This document shows, piece after piece, positions 34,882 through 45,533 of a DNA stretch of 64,000 bases. The notes below the pieces were generated by a model. It was not told where the DNA came from. It was given only the letters and a program-made list of their open reading frames with translations, and ran no database searches. A program made the translations under genes and the position numbers. This DNA comes from Nemania diffusa (lineage: Eukaryota > Ascomycota > Sordariomycetes > Xylariales > Xylariaceae): NCBI GenBank assembly GCA_038501195.1, contig JBBPUQ010000001.1, positions 5,146,001 through 5,210,000 of the forward strand, read 5' to 3'. Each line of letters opens with the position of its first letter. The first letter of the stretch is position 1.

Positions 34882-36411
34882 CTACAACGTCGAGTTATGG
34901 GCGACCGACTCATTCACAAGGACCCTCAGATGTCGTCTTGTCTCCTTGCTAACAACCATACACCCACCAGCAGGAATCTCGACAATAGTGCCGTCGATAC
35001 AGACTTTCCTCCACCTTGCATCCTTCTCGTGCGTCGTGATTCTTAGCTCGCTGATGTCTTCGTAACCAACTCTATCTTCGTCCCCCTCCTTGTCCTGACC
35101 TTGCACCGTCGCGCCTCCCCAGCGCATATCTACATGCTTACCCCCATCGTATGCTGCCATCATGATCTCCGTGGCCTTCGCACCATCGACAGGCCCAAAA
35201 TGTACAAGGCGCAACTGTCCATCTAGGGGCTGGCTCGCGGGGGAGATGCAAAAATTCTTCTCCAGATTGGAGACGGGCGTGGCGAGGACATAAGCATGCC
35301 GGTCTCGGTCTACCTTCTCGGTGTCGCCGGTTTCCCCATCTACGGTGGAACGGGTGATCTCCACCGTAGCCTGATATGCATGGCCTTCTTTCAGAAGCTC
35401 CTGGGCTACCATCTGGAACCGCTTTGCGCCGTGCTGCCGGTACTCCGGCGTGTCGCTCTCCCATACCAGCTGGCTGTGGAAACCATAGCTGGCAACGACT
35501 ACGCCGTAGAGATGTGTTATGTATTCCGCCTGTTCCTTAAGACTGGGCGCTGAATTTGTTGCTTTCGTAGAGATGTTCTCGGCGGATGTAGAATCTAAGG
35601 TCTCTGAATACGTGATTGTGCGTGAGCCCTCCGGGAATGCCGCTTTAAACGAGGGTAGAGGGGCGGCCTTCCCGTGCAGCAAGGTTCGTAAACTTTGTAC
35701 GAGGTCCGAGGCGGCCGTGGGAGTCTTCACCGTCTTATGCAGCGAGTGGAAGAGGGCGTTACCAGTGCCGAGTGGCAGGACGGCGATGAGTGGTAGACTT
35801 TGACTTTTCGCGCCATCGCTAGAGGTGATATGGTCGTTATCCGTTGACGTGTAGCTATTCAGCATGTCTACTACTCCGCCATCGCCGCTAAGCAGCACGA
35901 CTACATGTTCAACATCCTTATCGCTGCGACTCTGGTCTGCAAGGCCTCGGGCGAAGTTCTTCACGCTCTCTGCATCTTCTGTGATCAGCAGGTTGTATGA
36001 ACCTCGCTCTTCAGCTCCTCCCGAGGCAGTGAGGCCAATGGCCTCGAGTAGCAGCGCAATGACGCTGTTGTAGAACTGAAGACTGAGTTTGGTACCCGAG
36101 TGCGTGGAAACAAGGACATGGACGCGGCGTTGTGGACTTGGCTGTAGGTGCACTGGCGGGCCGTTGATCCCGAAGTCGTCAAACAACTGTTGTAGAGCCT
36201 TATTCTCATCGTCGTCACTCCTAGCATATGAAGAATGACGCAGCGCATATATGGGCTTCCCATCCTTTTCTCCTTGATTTAAGGAGAGGATATCGTAGAC
36301 ATCTGTGGTCGAGGCCTGCTTCTTCAAGACGCAGATGACCTCCTCTGCACTAGGGAATTCAGTGGCATCTTGACCACTCCCGGGTTGATCGGCTAGGTTC
36401 TCTACTGGCAT
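34882..36411 (-). CDS. Diacylglycerol/sphingoid kinase-fold protein
   Basis: Single-exon gene, 509 aa. The DAGK catalytic domain lies at about residues 94-250. The nucleotide-binding loop LLSGDGGVVDMLN (173-185) is followed by the second conserved loop LPLGTGNALFHS (212-223). A kinase-fold C-terminal half follows (THLYGVVVASYGFHSQLVWESD, YVLATPVSNLEKNFCISPAS, LRLVHFGPVDG) and ends in CIDGTIVEIPAGGCMVVSKE. Family knowledge: lipid kinases of this fold phosphorylate diacylglycerol, ceramide or long-chain bases. Canonical loop 1 is GGDGT with a downstream Glu; here it is SGDGG with Asp, so activity or substrate may differ. There is no membrane segment or signal peptide. It lies upstream of the ABC-F gene on the same strand. 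Confidence 0.85.
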   Translation of the reverse strand: MPVENLADQPGSGQDATEFPSAEEVICVLKKQASTTDVYDILSLNQGEKDGKPIYALRHSSYARSDDDENKALQQLFDDFGINGPPVHLQPSPQRRVHVLVSTHSGTKLSLQFYNSVIALLLEAIGLTASGGAEERGSYNLLITEDAESVKNFARGLADQSRSDKDVEHVVVLLSGDGGVVDMLNSYTSTDNDHITSSDGAKSQSLPLIAVLPLGTGNALFHSLHKTVKTPTAASDLVQSLRTLLHGKAAPLPSFKAAFPEGSRTITYSETLDSTSAENISTKATNSAPSLKEQAEYITHLYGVVVASYGFHSQLVWESDTPEYRQHGAKRFQMVAQELLKEGHAYQATVEITRSTVDGETGDTEKVDRDRHAYVLATPVSNLEKNFCISPASQPLDGQLRLVHFGPVDGAKATEIMMAAYDGGKHVDMRWGGATVQGQDKEGDEDRVGYEDISELRITTHEKDARWRKVCIDGTIVEIPAGGCMVVSKETRRHLRVLVNESVAHNSTL

Positions 36412-37223
36412 TAGAATTCAATCGCCAAATTCTGTATTATAATCTTTAAGCTTGGGAATCAATCTAATTCTAAATGAGGGTTTATCGTCTTGATGTAATA
36501 TGAGCGAAGTATGCGACCCGAAGACTAGCATCTAAGGCGTGCTAGGTAAGCCATCTTGCAAAAGTGGGTCACACTCTCCCTTACACCAAGCTACCGGGTA
36601 GGTAGCGATACTCAGGGTGACACTAATGCTGGGGATACTACCTAGATACGGGTCATATCGCATTTATTACTTCTCTATTCTACCCAATGTAGCCTTTCTC
36701 CTCGTTTCCCACTTAGTCCGCTTATCCGGCTCCATTACTCTAACAGATGTGTTCTAGGACCGGATAGTCCTTGAAGTTGACTTGGTTTTGTAGTATATGT
36801 TTGTATAGAACAATTTAGTAAATAAAAAGAATGACATGGCCTGCACGGCCTACGATCTAGGATGCCTGAGGTTGCTTACATGGTCGCTCATCCGAGGCTC
36901 CGGATGACTCAATTACCGACCCTTATAACATCTGCAGATTTATATACATAAGTCAACACAACTCAATGAAATATATTCGGAATTTTCGAGTTCGGTAGTA
37001 GTATATAACTAGAATAATTCCTAGGAACGGAGTTCTTGTTGATTCCGAACAGTTAGGGCAAAACGTGATAGTGATAGTAGCACAGCTAAATAGCTAACAG
37101 CAGAGGCGGATAGACAGTCTGCGAGAGGTTCGGGTATAATATGAAAATGTCGCACGTCTGATTGTGTCATTGGGAGATATTTCTTAATAACTAACAAGGA
37201 AAGCTCTAGTACAACTTGAGAAG
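36412..37223. other. Intergenic, lipid kinase promoter
   Basis: A stretch of 812 bp with no gene seen. It holds the lipid-kinase promoter and the HET gene 3' flank and is AT-rich near 36780-37080. Confidence 0.5.
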
Positions 37224-39134
37224 CTAAATGATTTGAAATTCTTCAAGCTCTTTACCAGTCCAGAAATCCTCGTCGAATAGTTGACGGAAGAAAGTTCCGG
37301 ACATAATTTGGCAATGGCTTACTAGAACAAAACTATCACCTTCTGCAGAGGGTCGGACAATCATCGGGTGAGTCGCACCCTTGAACATACAGACTAGATC
37401 GTCGAGCGCAATCTCGACTGCTGCCCTACGAACAGAGGCGATGGTACCATCGTCGAGTAGCACAAAGGAATGCCGGATTTCATCTGCTATACCGAAGTCT
37501 TTCCCGAACGCATCTGTTGTTTTTACCCTCTCTCGTTTTGAACGCCAGGCACCGTTGCGACTTGAATGGCCTTTTAGGTCCGTATAAGCTCTTCGAGTCC
37601 CGCTCGTGCCTCCTTGCTTAAACACTCGACATAACTTCCAAAACACATCATCCAAAATTTCTTCCAAAGCAACACTCCTAATCTCTGACGCTAACTTAAA
37701 GATCCGTCCCTCTACATACCTGATCCGGTGTTGTAGGCCTGGTTGTATACCGGAGGCATAAGACCTTGGATCATCCCATTCATCGACCTTATCGCAAATG
37801 TGTTCCATGCGTATGCCTTGTAGGTAAAGTGCTCGCTTGTCCTGTGACACTCGGACAATAGGCTCGCAATTCGCCTTTTCACTAAGGCTTATCCGTCGGA
37901 AGTCTGGAACCCATGAAGGTACCTCTCGAAGTCCATGGCGGCGAGTCAAAAGTAATCTGAGGTCTCTGCTATTTTGAAGTAGGTAAGCGGCATACCGCCA
38001 GTATATCACCTCAAATGGTAATCGATAATCTGGTCTCAGCTCAATAGGTAAATCCTTCCCAGTGAAGCGTCTCACAAGACCTAGCAGCGCGTACAGTTGA
38101 TCGCGCGGGTCTGTGGCTTGTGCGCCTGTTACGTACGAGAGTACTTCTAGTATACACTCGGCTATTGTATTCTCTGGGTTCTGTCCTCGACTCTTAGGTT
38201 TATATTTGAAGAGCCATGCATCTTCTATTAGGCCTAGAGAACGGATGCGCGTGGATCCAGATGTTAGGAGAATAAGCCTATGGTGGCTGCCGAACACTTT
38301 CAAGATCTTCATGAGGTGCTCTGAGTAGACCCCATGGCGGCCGGCAAGTATCGTTGAACCCACATCTAGACTATGTTCCTGGACCGTCCAAGCCCTCACA
38401 AACCACGGCCTCATCAAAAGTTCAGCCGATGCCTGGAGTACGGCGTTGTATGAGTCGCCAAACACATGACGAAGGACCAGCTCTTCCTTGGCGATATCGT
38501 CGGGGAGTTCCCAATCTGCCCATAATGAACTAGCTTTTTTGAAGAGTAATTCAATGGTACTGTCTGCGGATAGATTGCCATGCCGAAGGAACTCCACGGG
38601 GTTCGTCGTCGACGAGACGGCTCTCTCACCAAGCTTCTCTAACTTAGCCATGGGTTTATTAGGCCCTAGCCAAACGATGACCCTGAGAGCGGCGTTATAG
38701 ATATCCATCATACGAGGAACTTGGCATGATTTTTCCTCGACGTCTGCTTGATTTAAACAGATGGCGTCGATCCAAAAATAGTCATCTGGGTATCCAATCT
38801 GCACAGGTGACCTGGGTTGTTCTCTGAGTTGGTGTAAAAGTTCATAGAGATTCCGCGAAACCTTGAACACTTGGCCTTCGACAAGTATTTGTTCCGTTTC
38901 GTATTCCTCGCCCCAGACATAGGAGACAGCATAATATATCTGCTCCTCCACAAGTGGCATTTGGTGGAGAACACATTCCAAGACGCCGTCCCCCGGAAGG
39001 ATGTAGAGCAACCGAATATCATTGCCAATGAGTGGACGATAAGGATAAGCCGGCGCCCGACAGAGATATGGTTGCACATATTCGTCCCAGTCATCTGTAT
39101 CTAACTCAGGCTCAAGTTCGCCTGCTTGGGCCAT
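37224..39134 (-). CDS. HET-domain (heterokaryon incompatibility) protein
   Basis: Single-exon gene of 636 aa starting MAQAGELEPELDTDD. The HET domain spans about residues 60-230 with the three family blocks: YAVSYVWGE (68-76), WIDAICLNQADVEEKSCQV (121-139) and IVWLGP (153-158). A long second half typical of this family follows (ATDPRDQLYALLGLVRRF, YLLQNSRDLRLLLTRR, LREVPSWVPDF) and ends in HPMIVRPSAEGDSFVLVSHCQIMSGTFF. Family knowledge: HET domains are TIR-like and can trigger cell death after non-self recognition in hyphal fusion, but most genomic copies are uncharacterised. There is no partner NLR or allorecognition gene beside it. The frame is intact with no sign of RIP-type stops. Confidence 0.93.
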   Translation of the reverse strand: MAQAGELEPELDTDDWDEYVQPYLCRAPAYPYRPLIGNDIRLLYILPGDGVLECVLHQMPLVEEQIYYAVSYVWGEEYETEQILVEGQVFKVSRNLYELLHQLREQPRSPVQIGYPDDYFWIDAICLNQADVEEKSCQVPRMMDIYNAALRVIVWLGPNKPMAKLEKLGERAVSSTTNPVEFLRHGNLSADSTIELLFKKASSLWADWELPDDIAKEELVLRHVFGDSYNAVLQASAELLMRPWFVRAWTVQEHSLDVGSTILAGRHGVYSEHLMKILKVFGSHHRLILLTSGSTRIRSLGLIEDAWLFKYKPKSRGQNPENTIAECILEVLSYVTGAQATDPRDQLYALLGLVRRFTGKDLPIELRPDYRLPFEVIYWRYAAYLLQNSRDLRLLLTRRHGLREVPSWVPDFRRISLSEKANCEPIVRVSQDKRALYLQGIRMEHICDKVDEWDDPRSYASGIQPGLQHRIRYVEGRIFKLASEIRSVALEEILDDVFWKLCRVFKQGGTSGTRRAYTDLKGHSSRNGAWRSKRERVKTTDAFGKDFGIADEIRHSFVLLDDGTIASVRRAAVEIALDDLVCMFKGATHPMIVRPSAEGDSFVLVSHCQIMSGTFFRQLFDEDFWTGKELEEFQII

Positions 39135-39999
39135 TACGAGCTGGCATCTGTCGTTTAGTTTGGAGGGAATGGGTGCTACTAGAATGGTATTCTAGGGTGA
39201 CGATGGCTGACTACTTCTCTCTCAGCAACATGAGCGTAGCGGCTTCATGGGCGCGAGGCTTCAAAGCCCCTAGGGCATACTTTGAAGGCCCCTAATACGA
39301 ATGTTGGCCTCACTCTGCATATTCTGGCTTCCAGATACATCCGAGCGACTTCTGCTTGGTTGGGTCATGATCGCAGGTAGCCAATGATCATCTTGGCACG
39401 GCCACCTGGGAAATTTACCAACTCCGGCCTAGTGACCAACATTCAAGCCTTTCCTATATATAGCCCGACTATCTTCCAGGGGGTTGATAGGCAAAGATAG
39501 CCCATCACCTGGCCTTTCTTACCAACTCTTTCTAGCGCCTAAGCGAAGAACATACGTAAACATCTCGGAGCAGTGAAGGTACTTGAGGCTCCTAAATGCT
39601 ACCTGGGCATCAATTTAACAAATCACTATGTACTGAGATTAATGTACATATAGTGCAACTGACACTCGTCTTCAGCGGCTGTGGCGAAGCTACCGGTGTA
39701 TTTACTGCCTAAAAATGGTATAGGTATCCCCATGCTATGCAAAGAGTCGACTCACAGTCCTAATTGGGACTGTTATATACTTATTAGGGGCGATGTGTTA
39801 CAGGTATATGCTAGAATACAACATAACCAACGGCCAGTATTTTAAAAGTACCTACAATGGATACCTTAGGTAGCCAACACCAACCTTCACTAAATACTAG
39901 ACTACCTTTCTGATTTGGCGAACTTGGTCATCTTGACTGCCTGCAACACCGATTCCGAGCTAATGGGGAGTTATATCAACCAGGGCGACCTCCACAACT

Positions 40000-40030
40000 G
40001 ATATGTATATATATATATACCTGATATATA
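40000..40030. repeat. AT microsatellite
   Basis: GATATGTATATATATATATACC and the following TGATATATA form a short AT dinucleotide microsatellite. Confidence 0.7.
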
Positions 40031-40194
40031 AAGTTCTATGTGAAATACTTGCTGGGTTATGATTTTAAACGTTCAATCCAAAAATTGACTTTAAAAGAAG
40101 CTAGTGAGCAGAGATCCTTGCTCCAATCTAGGTAGAGTTAACGCCGGCAGCCCACCCAGGATGCTCCTCCGATACCTGGCTAGCAGTACTTGTT

Positions 40195-40211
40195 GGAGGG
40201 GTTGCCCCTCC
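40195..40211. repeat. Short GC-rich hairpin
   Basis: GGAGGGG, then TTG, then CCCCTCC: a 7-bp perfect stem with a 3-nt loop in otherwise AT-rich DNA. No adjacent transcript is identified, so a terminator role is not claimed. Confidence 0.5.
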
Positions 40212-41208
40212 ACATGGTTTAATAACTGCCCCGTATCTACCCACAGATTTTATGTTGTATATATTAGATACTTAGTTTCGGGTTCATTCTTGAGACTGCA
40301 AAATTTCTAATAGTTGGTAGAATCGCTCCCATAAATAGAGGTTAAAATCATTTGAAATGTCGTTTACGAGTCACCGGGGCGATCATTTCACGATAAACAT
40401 ATAGTGAGGCTAGCGTCCTTAATCGTTTTACCAAGCAGTTAACCGACATTACCTGTGTCGTGAGTAAATGCCCCTGGAGCACATACTTAGCAGGGACATT
40501 GTCAAATATGTAGGTACCTTCTGTAGACGCTAGAAAGCTCTATATACGTAGTAGACTTTAGAGGAGGGATTTCAGCTGCGGATAGAGATGATAAATAATA
40601 GATTTCAAAAGGCCAACACAAGAATCTAGACCATTGCCTGTCTTATTAGCGATTAGTACGAATAAACCTTCAGTCAAATAGTCGTCCTGAAAACGTAGGC
40701 CAAGTAGCTACTGTGGTTTACACAGAAGACGGTCGTAGGCTATCCTGTGATGTCTAGTAGCTAGGAGGCGTGAGAAGTTCACTTACATAGACAGTCGAGT
40801 GATCTAAATACAACGCTTACTATACCTAGATGGTGCCTCTGATGCCTTCTATTCTACTACCATCAAACTTAGGTACTTACTACGTAAAGGATTAGCGCTA
40901 ATGAGGACGACATTTTGTAGCTGCTCCCAAGTTCCCACCCACCATCAGACCTAACATGTGCCTAATATAGCCAACCCCGCCTCCATGCGAGTCCTAATAT
41001 GCATACATCCTGCCTGGAAGGATTATGGGACACTAAAGTTCCAACTGTAAGTTTAGAGTGCGCATTGTGACCCCACCCCTTGAAGGTTATATACATTTTT
41101 GCGTCACACCCCAACGACGAATTTGCTGCTTCGTTTGATACGTTGAGCACAAGGGGTTAGTTACTAAGATACTTTGTTATACTCTTTTGTACGTTGTCTG
41201 TTTGAACC

Positions 41209-41986
41209 ATGGCGGGAAAGAAAGGCGGCGAAGGTAGCAAAAAGGCCGCTGGTCAGGCTCGAAAGGCCGATGCCGCTGCTGCTAAGGCTGCTGCTGAGGA
41301 TGCGAAGAAGGCCGCGTCCGAGGAACAGAAATGGGAGAAAGGAGCGAAGAGTAATGCTAAAAAGTATGCCTACAATCAGTCGCATTACATATTATGTCTC
41401 TCGGGTTGGCCTTGATATCACAATATCGATGGGAGGGCGGAAGAGTTAGCATAATACTAATGTATCCCACAGAGAAGCAGAAGCTGCTAAGAAAGCCGAA
41501 CAAGCACGAAGGAAAGCCGAAAACGAGGCCCTACTCGCCGAAGACGAAAAGAATACCCCCGGCCGAGCAGTGCCTAAGAAATCCAAGGTTGCCGAGAAGA
41601 AACCCAGCCGTGGTCTCGGAAACGCACTGGCACAGCTTCAACTCGGCGATGAGAAGCTGCCAGAAATATCGGGTTCCGGTATGAACAACGCCCTGGATGC
41701 TTTCGACCTTATGGATTCGAGCAACATCAAGCTGGACCAACACCCCGAAAGGAGAGTGCGGCAAGCTTTTGCCGCATTCAGCGAACGGAGAGAGCAGGAA
41801 ATGAAAGACGAAGGGCTCAAATTGAAATTCACACAGAGACAGCAGATTATACGAGAGGAATTCGCGAAGAGCCCCGAAAACCCGCTCCACCAAGCCCATG
41901 TTAGCTATAATGCCACGCGAGAAGATAAAAAGGCAGCTGTAGACGCTGAGGTGCAAAGGAAAGAGGCCTACCTTACAAAGAAATAA
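41209..41986 (+). CDS. CCDC124/Lso2-like ribosome-associated protein (DUF1014)
   Basis: Small, highly charged protein of the CCDC124 family. Relatives bind idle or recovering ribosomes near the A site (family knowledge). Exons 41209-41363 and 41473-41986 join AAA AA|A GAA to give 222 aa. The N-terminal half is a Lys/Ala/Glu-rich single helix (KKGGEGSKKAAGQARKADAAAAK..EEQKWEKGAKSN..). The C-terminal half carries the conserved block RVRQAFAAFSERREQEMK..LKLKFTQRQQIIREEFAKSPENPLHQAH. The gene begins MAGKKGGEG with the start in good context (ACCATGG). No targeting signal is seen. The 109-nt intron ends TCCCACAG. Confidence 0.92.
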
Positions 41987-43098
41987 GCGTTTGGATACGC
42001 TAGGCACTCCCTACAACACCCGCAAAAGCGAATACACAATGATGGCCGCGATTATCACCGTCAAATAGAACCAGATACGTACCTTACCATCGCTTATAGC
42101 AAAGCGAGGTTGAATTGTTCACGTCGATAAATATTTAAATAGAAAGAAATTACAAGGTTTGAATCAGCAGAGCTCGTTTTCTCATGGCGGGAACAAGTAG
42201 GCAAATCCTTCTTGGTTTACCTGTGAGTATGTTGACCATACAAGACCTTGAGTTAAGCATTTCTAGGAACATGATGTGCTGTACGTATAGAATACCCTGC
42301 AACTCTGCGATGACTCGATTGATTACTGCTGCATACCTACTACGTAGTCAACACAAAGTATATAATTACTAGACTAGTTTAGACATAACTGTAAACGAAG
42401 GGAGTATAGGTAGCTGGGACTCTTATACCTAGGTTAGGCAGTTCAATAAGAAGAAGTTGAACTGGATTAGTACCGTATAAAGTAGATAGCAAAGCTGTGA
42501 TGGGGGTAATGTAGAAGGTGGCCAATGATATTTGACTGTTCGCTTTGTCTAAGATTTATTTATACCAATTTGATATTAGACAGCTGAACAAGGCAATTGC
42601 TGCGGAAGTTTGCCAGCATGGAAGACAAGACGTCGTTTAGTTTAGCTCATGTGATACAATCTTGTGATGCTAAAGAAAAAAAAGGTCCCAGCAAGCCGGT
42701 TCGTGGTTCGCAGGGAGGGTCGGGCGATTAGAGAAGGCACAAGCTCGGCAATCCTCGGCTCGGGATATGTACCTATCTATCAGATAACCAAAGTTGGGGT
42801 TGTACTTTGCGCAGTGGATATGACGTCCGCGGCTTTCCCTTCCCAGAATAATTGTTACCCCGGATCCGCATTCTTTCCCTCATAAATACCACCTACTTAC
42901 ATACATATTCGCACCCACTCTCCTTTTACCCGGTGCAGCGTGCTCCTACAATTGTTTCTTCTTACCAGCAACCAAGCCTCACTAGTATACTATAGAAACG
43001 TATTCGTTTCCCGACTATTTGCATGGTCTTTTAGACCGACCCTTTGTGCGTGCGTGAGCGAGTGAAGAAAGACCTGGCGGCGAGTCGGTGGCGCAGGA
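41987..43098. other. Intergenic, carrier gene promoter
   Basis: A 1.1-kb gap with no gene seen. The first part is the CCDC124 3' flank and the last 250 bp are the pyrimidine-rich promoter or leader of the carrier gene. Confidence 0.5.
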
Positions 43099-44433
43099 AT
43101 GCCATCGGCTCTCACGAACGATGTCTCGATCGCCTCGATCACGAACCAACGAGACGGAAGCGCCGATACCCTCGTCGGCAAGATGGACGGAGTCATCAGG
43201 AGGGCGAGTAGCGTCATCACCACCGCGACCGACGCCAACAAAGAGCCAAGTCCACAGCCCGTCGCTTCGGATCGCGGGGTACCTGAAGCGGCAGCGGGGC
43301 AGGAGAAGAAGAAGCCCAACAAGCACAGCATGGATTATATGACGCGGTCCTTCATCGCTGGCGGCCTTGCGGGGTGTGCGGTACGTAGACCTCCTTCTCT
43401 CTGCGCCATTGACGCAAGGCGAAAGGACTAGCAGTGGAAGTTAATATGGTTGATACTAACTCCTTCTTTGCTGCAGGCTAAGACAACCGTCGCGCCCCTC
43501 GACCGAGTCAAGATCCTCTTCCAGACGAGCAACCCGCAGTTTGCGAAATACACCAGTTCGTGGATCGGCCTGGGCCGCGCCTTGAACGACATCTACGCGC
43601 ACCATGGTATCGTGGGACTGTTTCGGGGGCATTCAGCCACGCTACTGAAGATCTACCCCTACGCAGCCATTAAGTTCGTTGCGTACGAGCAGTACCGCGC
43701 CTTCATCATCGGCGCGCGGCACCAGGAGACCTGGTTTAGGCGCTTCTCCGCGGGCGCGCTGGCGGGCGTGACCTCGGTCCTCTTCACATACCCGCTCGAG
43801 GTCATCCGCGTGCGGCTGGCCTTCGAGACGGGCGTCCGGACCTCGTCGCTGGCCAACATCTGCAAGCAGATCTACCACGAGCACACAATTCCCAAGGCCC
43901 CACCAGCCGCAGCGGCAGCACATTCCGCCTCGGCGGCGGCTGCCGTGGCGACGGCCGTCCACGCCGTGGCGCCGCGCTCGGGCATCACCAACTTCTACAG
44001 GGGCTTCTCGACGACCCTGCTGGGCATGGTGCCCTACGCGGGCATGTCGTTCCTGACGCACGACACCGTCGGCGACCTGTTCCGGTCCCCGCTGCTGCGC
44101 CGGCACGCGACGCTGCCGCGCCCCGCCAACGCGCCGCCCGACAAGGCGGCGCCGCTGCGCGCGTGGGCCGAGCTCGCCGCCGGCGGCATCGCGGGCGCCG
44201 TCTCGCAGACCATGTCGTACCCCCTCGAGGTCGTCCGCCGGCGCATGCAGGTCGCCGGCGCCGTCGGCGACGGCCGCCGGCTGCGCATCGCCGAGACCGC
44301 CGGCATGATCTTCCGCGAGCGCGGCGTCCCCGGCTTCTTCGTCGGCCTCACCATCGGCTACGTCAAGATCATCCCCATGGCCGCCGTCAGCTTCTACACC
44401 TACGAGCGCACCAAGTCCTTGCTCGGCATATAG
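43099..44433 (+). CDS. leu5: Mitochondrial carrier, Leu5/SLC25A16-42-like
   Basis: Inner-mitochondrial-membrane solute carrier. The closest type by eye is Leu5/Graves-disease carrier, linked to coenzyme A import (family knowledge). Exons 43099-43380 and 43477-44433 join LAGCA|AKTTVAPLDRVK in phase 0, giving 412 aa. The three carrier repeats are complete, with signatures PLDRVKILFQ, YPLEVIRVRL and YPLEVVRRRM, and repeat ends such as GLFRGHSATLLKIYPYAAIKFVAYE, FYRGFSTTLLGMVPYAGMSF and FFVGLTIGYVKIIPMAAVSFYTYE. An about 80-residue polar N-terminal extension precedes repeat 1. An Ala-rich insert (APPAAAAAHSASAAAAVATAV) sits in the loop of repeat 2. The 43.9-44.4 kb part is strikingly GC-rich. Substrate assignment is inference. 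Confidence 0.88.
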
Positions 44434-45533
44434 ACCGCCAAGCGAACGGAACTGGGGCTTCTGGGGTTTCTCTATTCGCACCTGTTGTGTATGAGCTGGG
44501 CGCAGGAGTCTGTGGCGGACCCTGGGCTTCTTGTATCTATCTACTTTGCTGTGCTTCCGCATTGCTGGCGTATGGGCGTTCTGCTGGGGAGGAGGGGGTT
44601 TGGGTCCCCCGCCTCTTTTGGTTGTGTTTTGGAAATACTTTGGCGGCATCGCATGGCGGCTGGGGGATACACTGGCCTCGCCTCGCGGGTTCATGAGGGT
44701 GAGGCTGGCATGTTGCTAGATTTAGAGATGGGCATACAGTATCGAGACATGAATAGATTACGCATTACGCATTACATATAGGCTCGTGATTGTTAAAATA
44801 CGCTATAATTTATGCTAGACTTAGGCGAAGAGAGAGTATATTGCCTGCACGGCGATCCCTCTATTCCATTCCTCTGTCAATTTCTCTCATCCGTAACCTA
44901 GCCCACGTATTCTTCGACTGGGGTTAGTTTGGTGGTATCGCGTCGTCTTAACCCTGAATTTGTGTATCATGAGGATAGAGGAGATACTTAATTACTGACA
45001 CGAGGATTGTCCTCCCAACTCTACTAGCGTTGTATATCTTCTTATTTTGAAATAGATCAGCGAAGATCGTCAGTTTTGGGAAACTTCGCCTGGTTCTACA
45101 TCATAAGAAAAGGATATACCTCAGGCACAAAGCAAGTGTAAATAAGAGGAAGCCTAATAATTAGTGGACGCAATGACGAGATCACTAGAAACTACTGATT
45201 TGAACACCGTGTTCGCATTTAAGCTGTTTGGGGTGGTTTTATTTACGAGTGGTGTGGGTGATGAAATTATCAACTACGCGCTGTATTCACCAGATAAGGA
45301 GTGCCTCAGGCGCGGACCCGCGTCTCCCCATTCAAACCCCTACTCTCCGTCTTCCAAGCTGACGTGCATCGGCATATATTCGTGAATCCAAGGCAAAGCC
45401 GACACCCTCAGAACGCCAATTCAAAACTCACTGCAAGGACCTTCGTGCGCCGAATTGATGCTGGGACCTACCGCTGAAAAGAAATAAGAGCATTGTGATG
45501 GCGCGTGTGGCCAAATACCGGTCATGGAAAGTA
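44434..45533. other. Convergent intergenic region
   Basis: About 1.1 kb between the carrier and TMN 3' ends. Frames at 44531-44781 and 45164-45385 lack any support, and no gene is seen. Confidence 0.5.

Larger units (their letters stand above)
39135..41208. other. 2.1-kb AT-rich intergenic region
   Basis: No gene supported. It contains an AT dinucleotide run (40000-40030), a small GC hairpin (40195-40211), and promoters for the HET gene (left) and CCDC124 gene (right). The left half and 40400-40900 are AT-rich and could hold decayed repeats. Confidence 0.5.

Noticed and set aside
40195..40211. GC hairpin as a terminator
   Set aside because: Nuclear pol II genes do not use such terminators and no transcript end is next to it; kept only as a hairpin.
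43642..44694. 350-codon minus-strand frame opposite the mitochondrial carrier
   Set aside because: Shadow of the GC-rich carrier gene; Arg/Gly/His-rich translation typical of an antisense frame.
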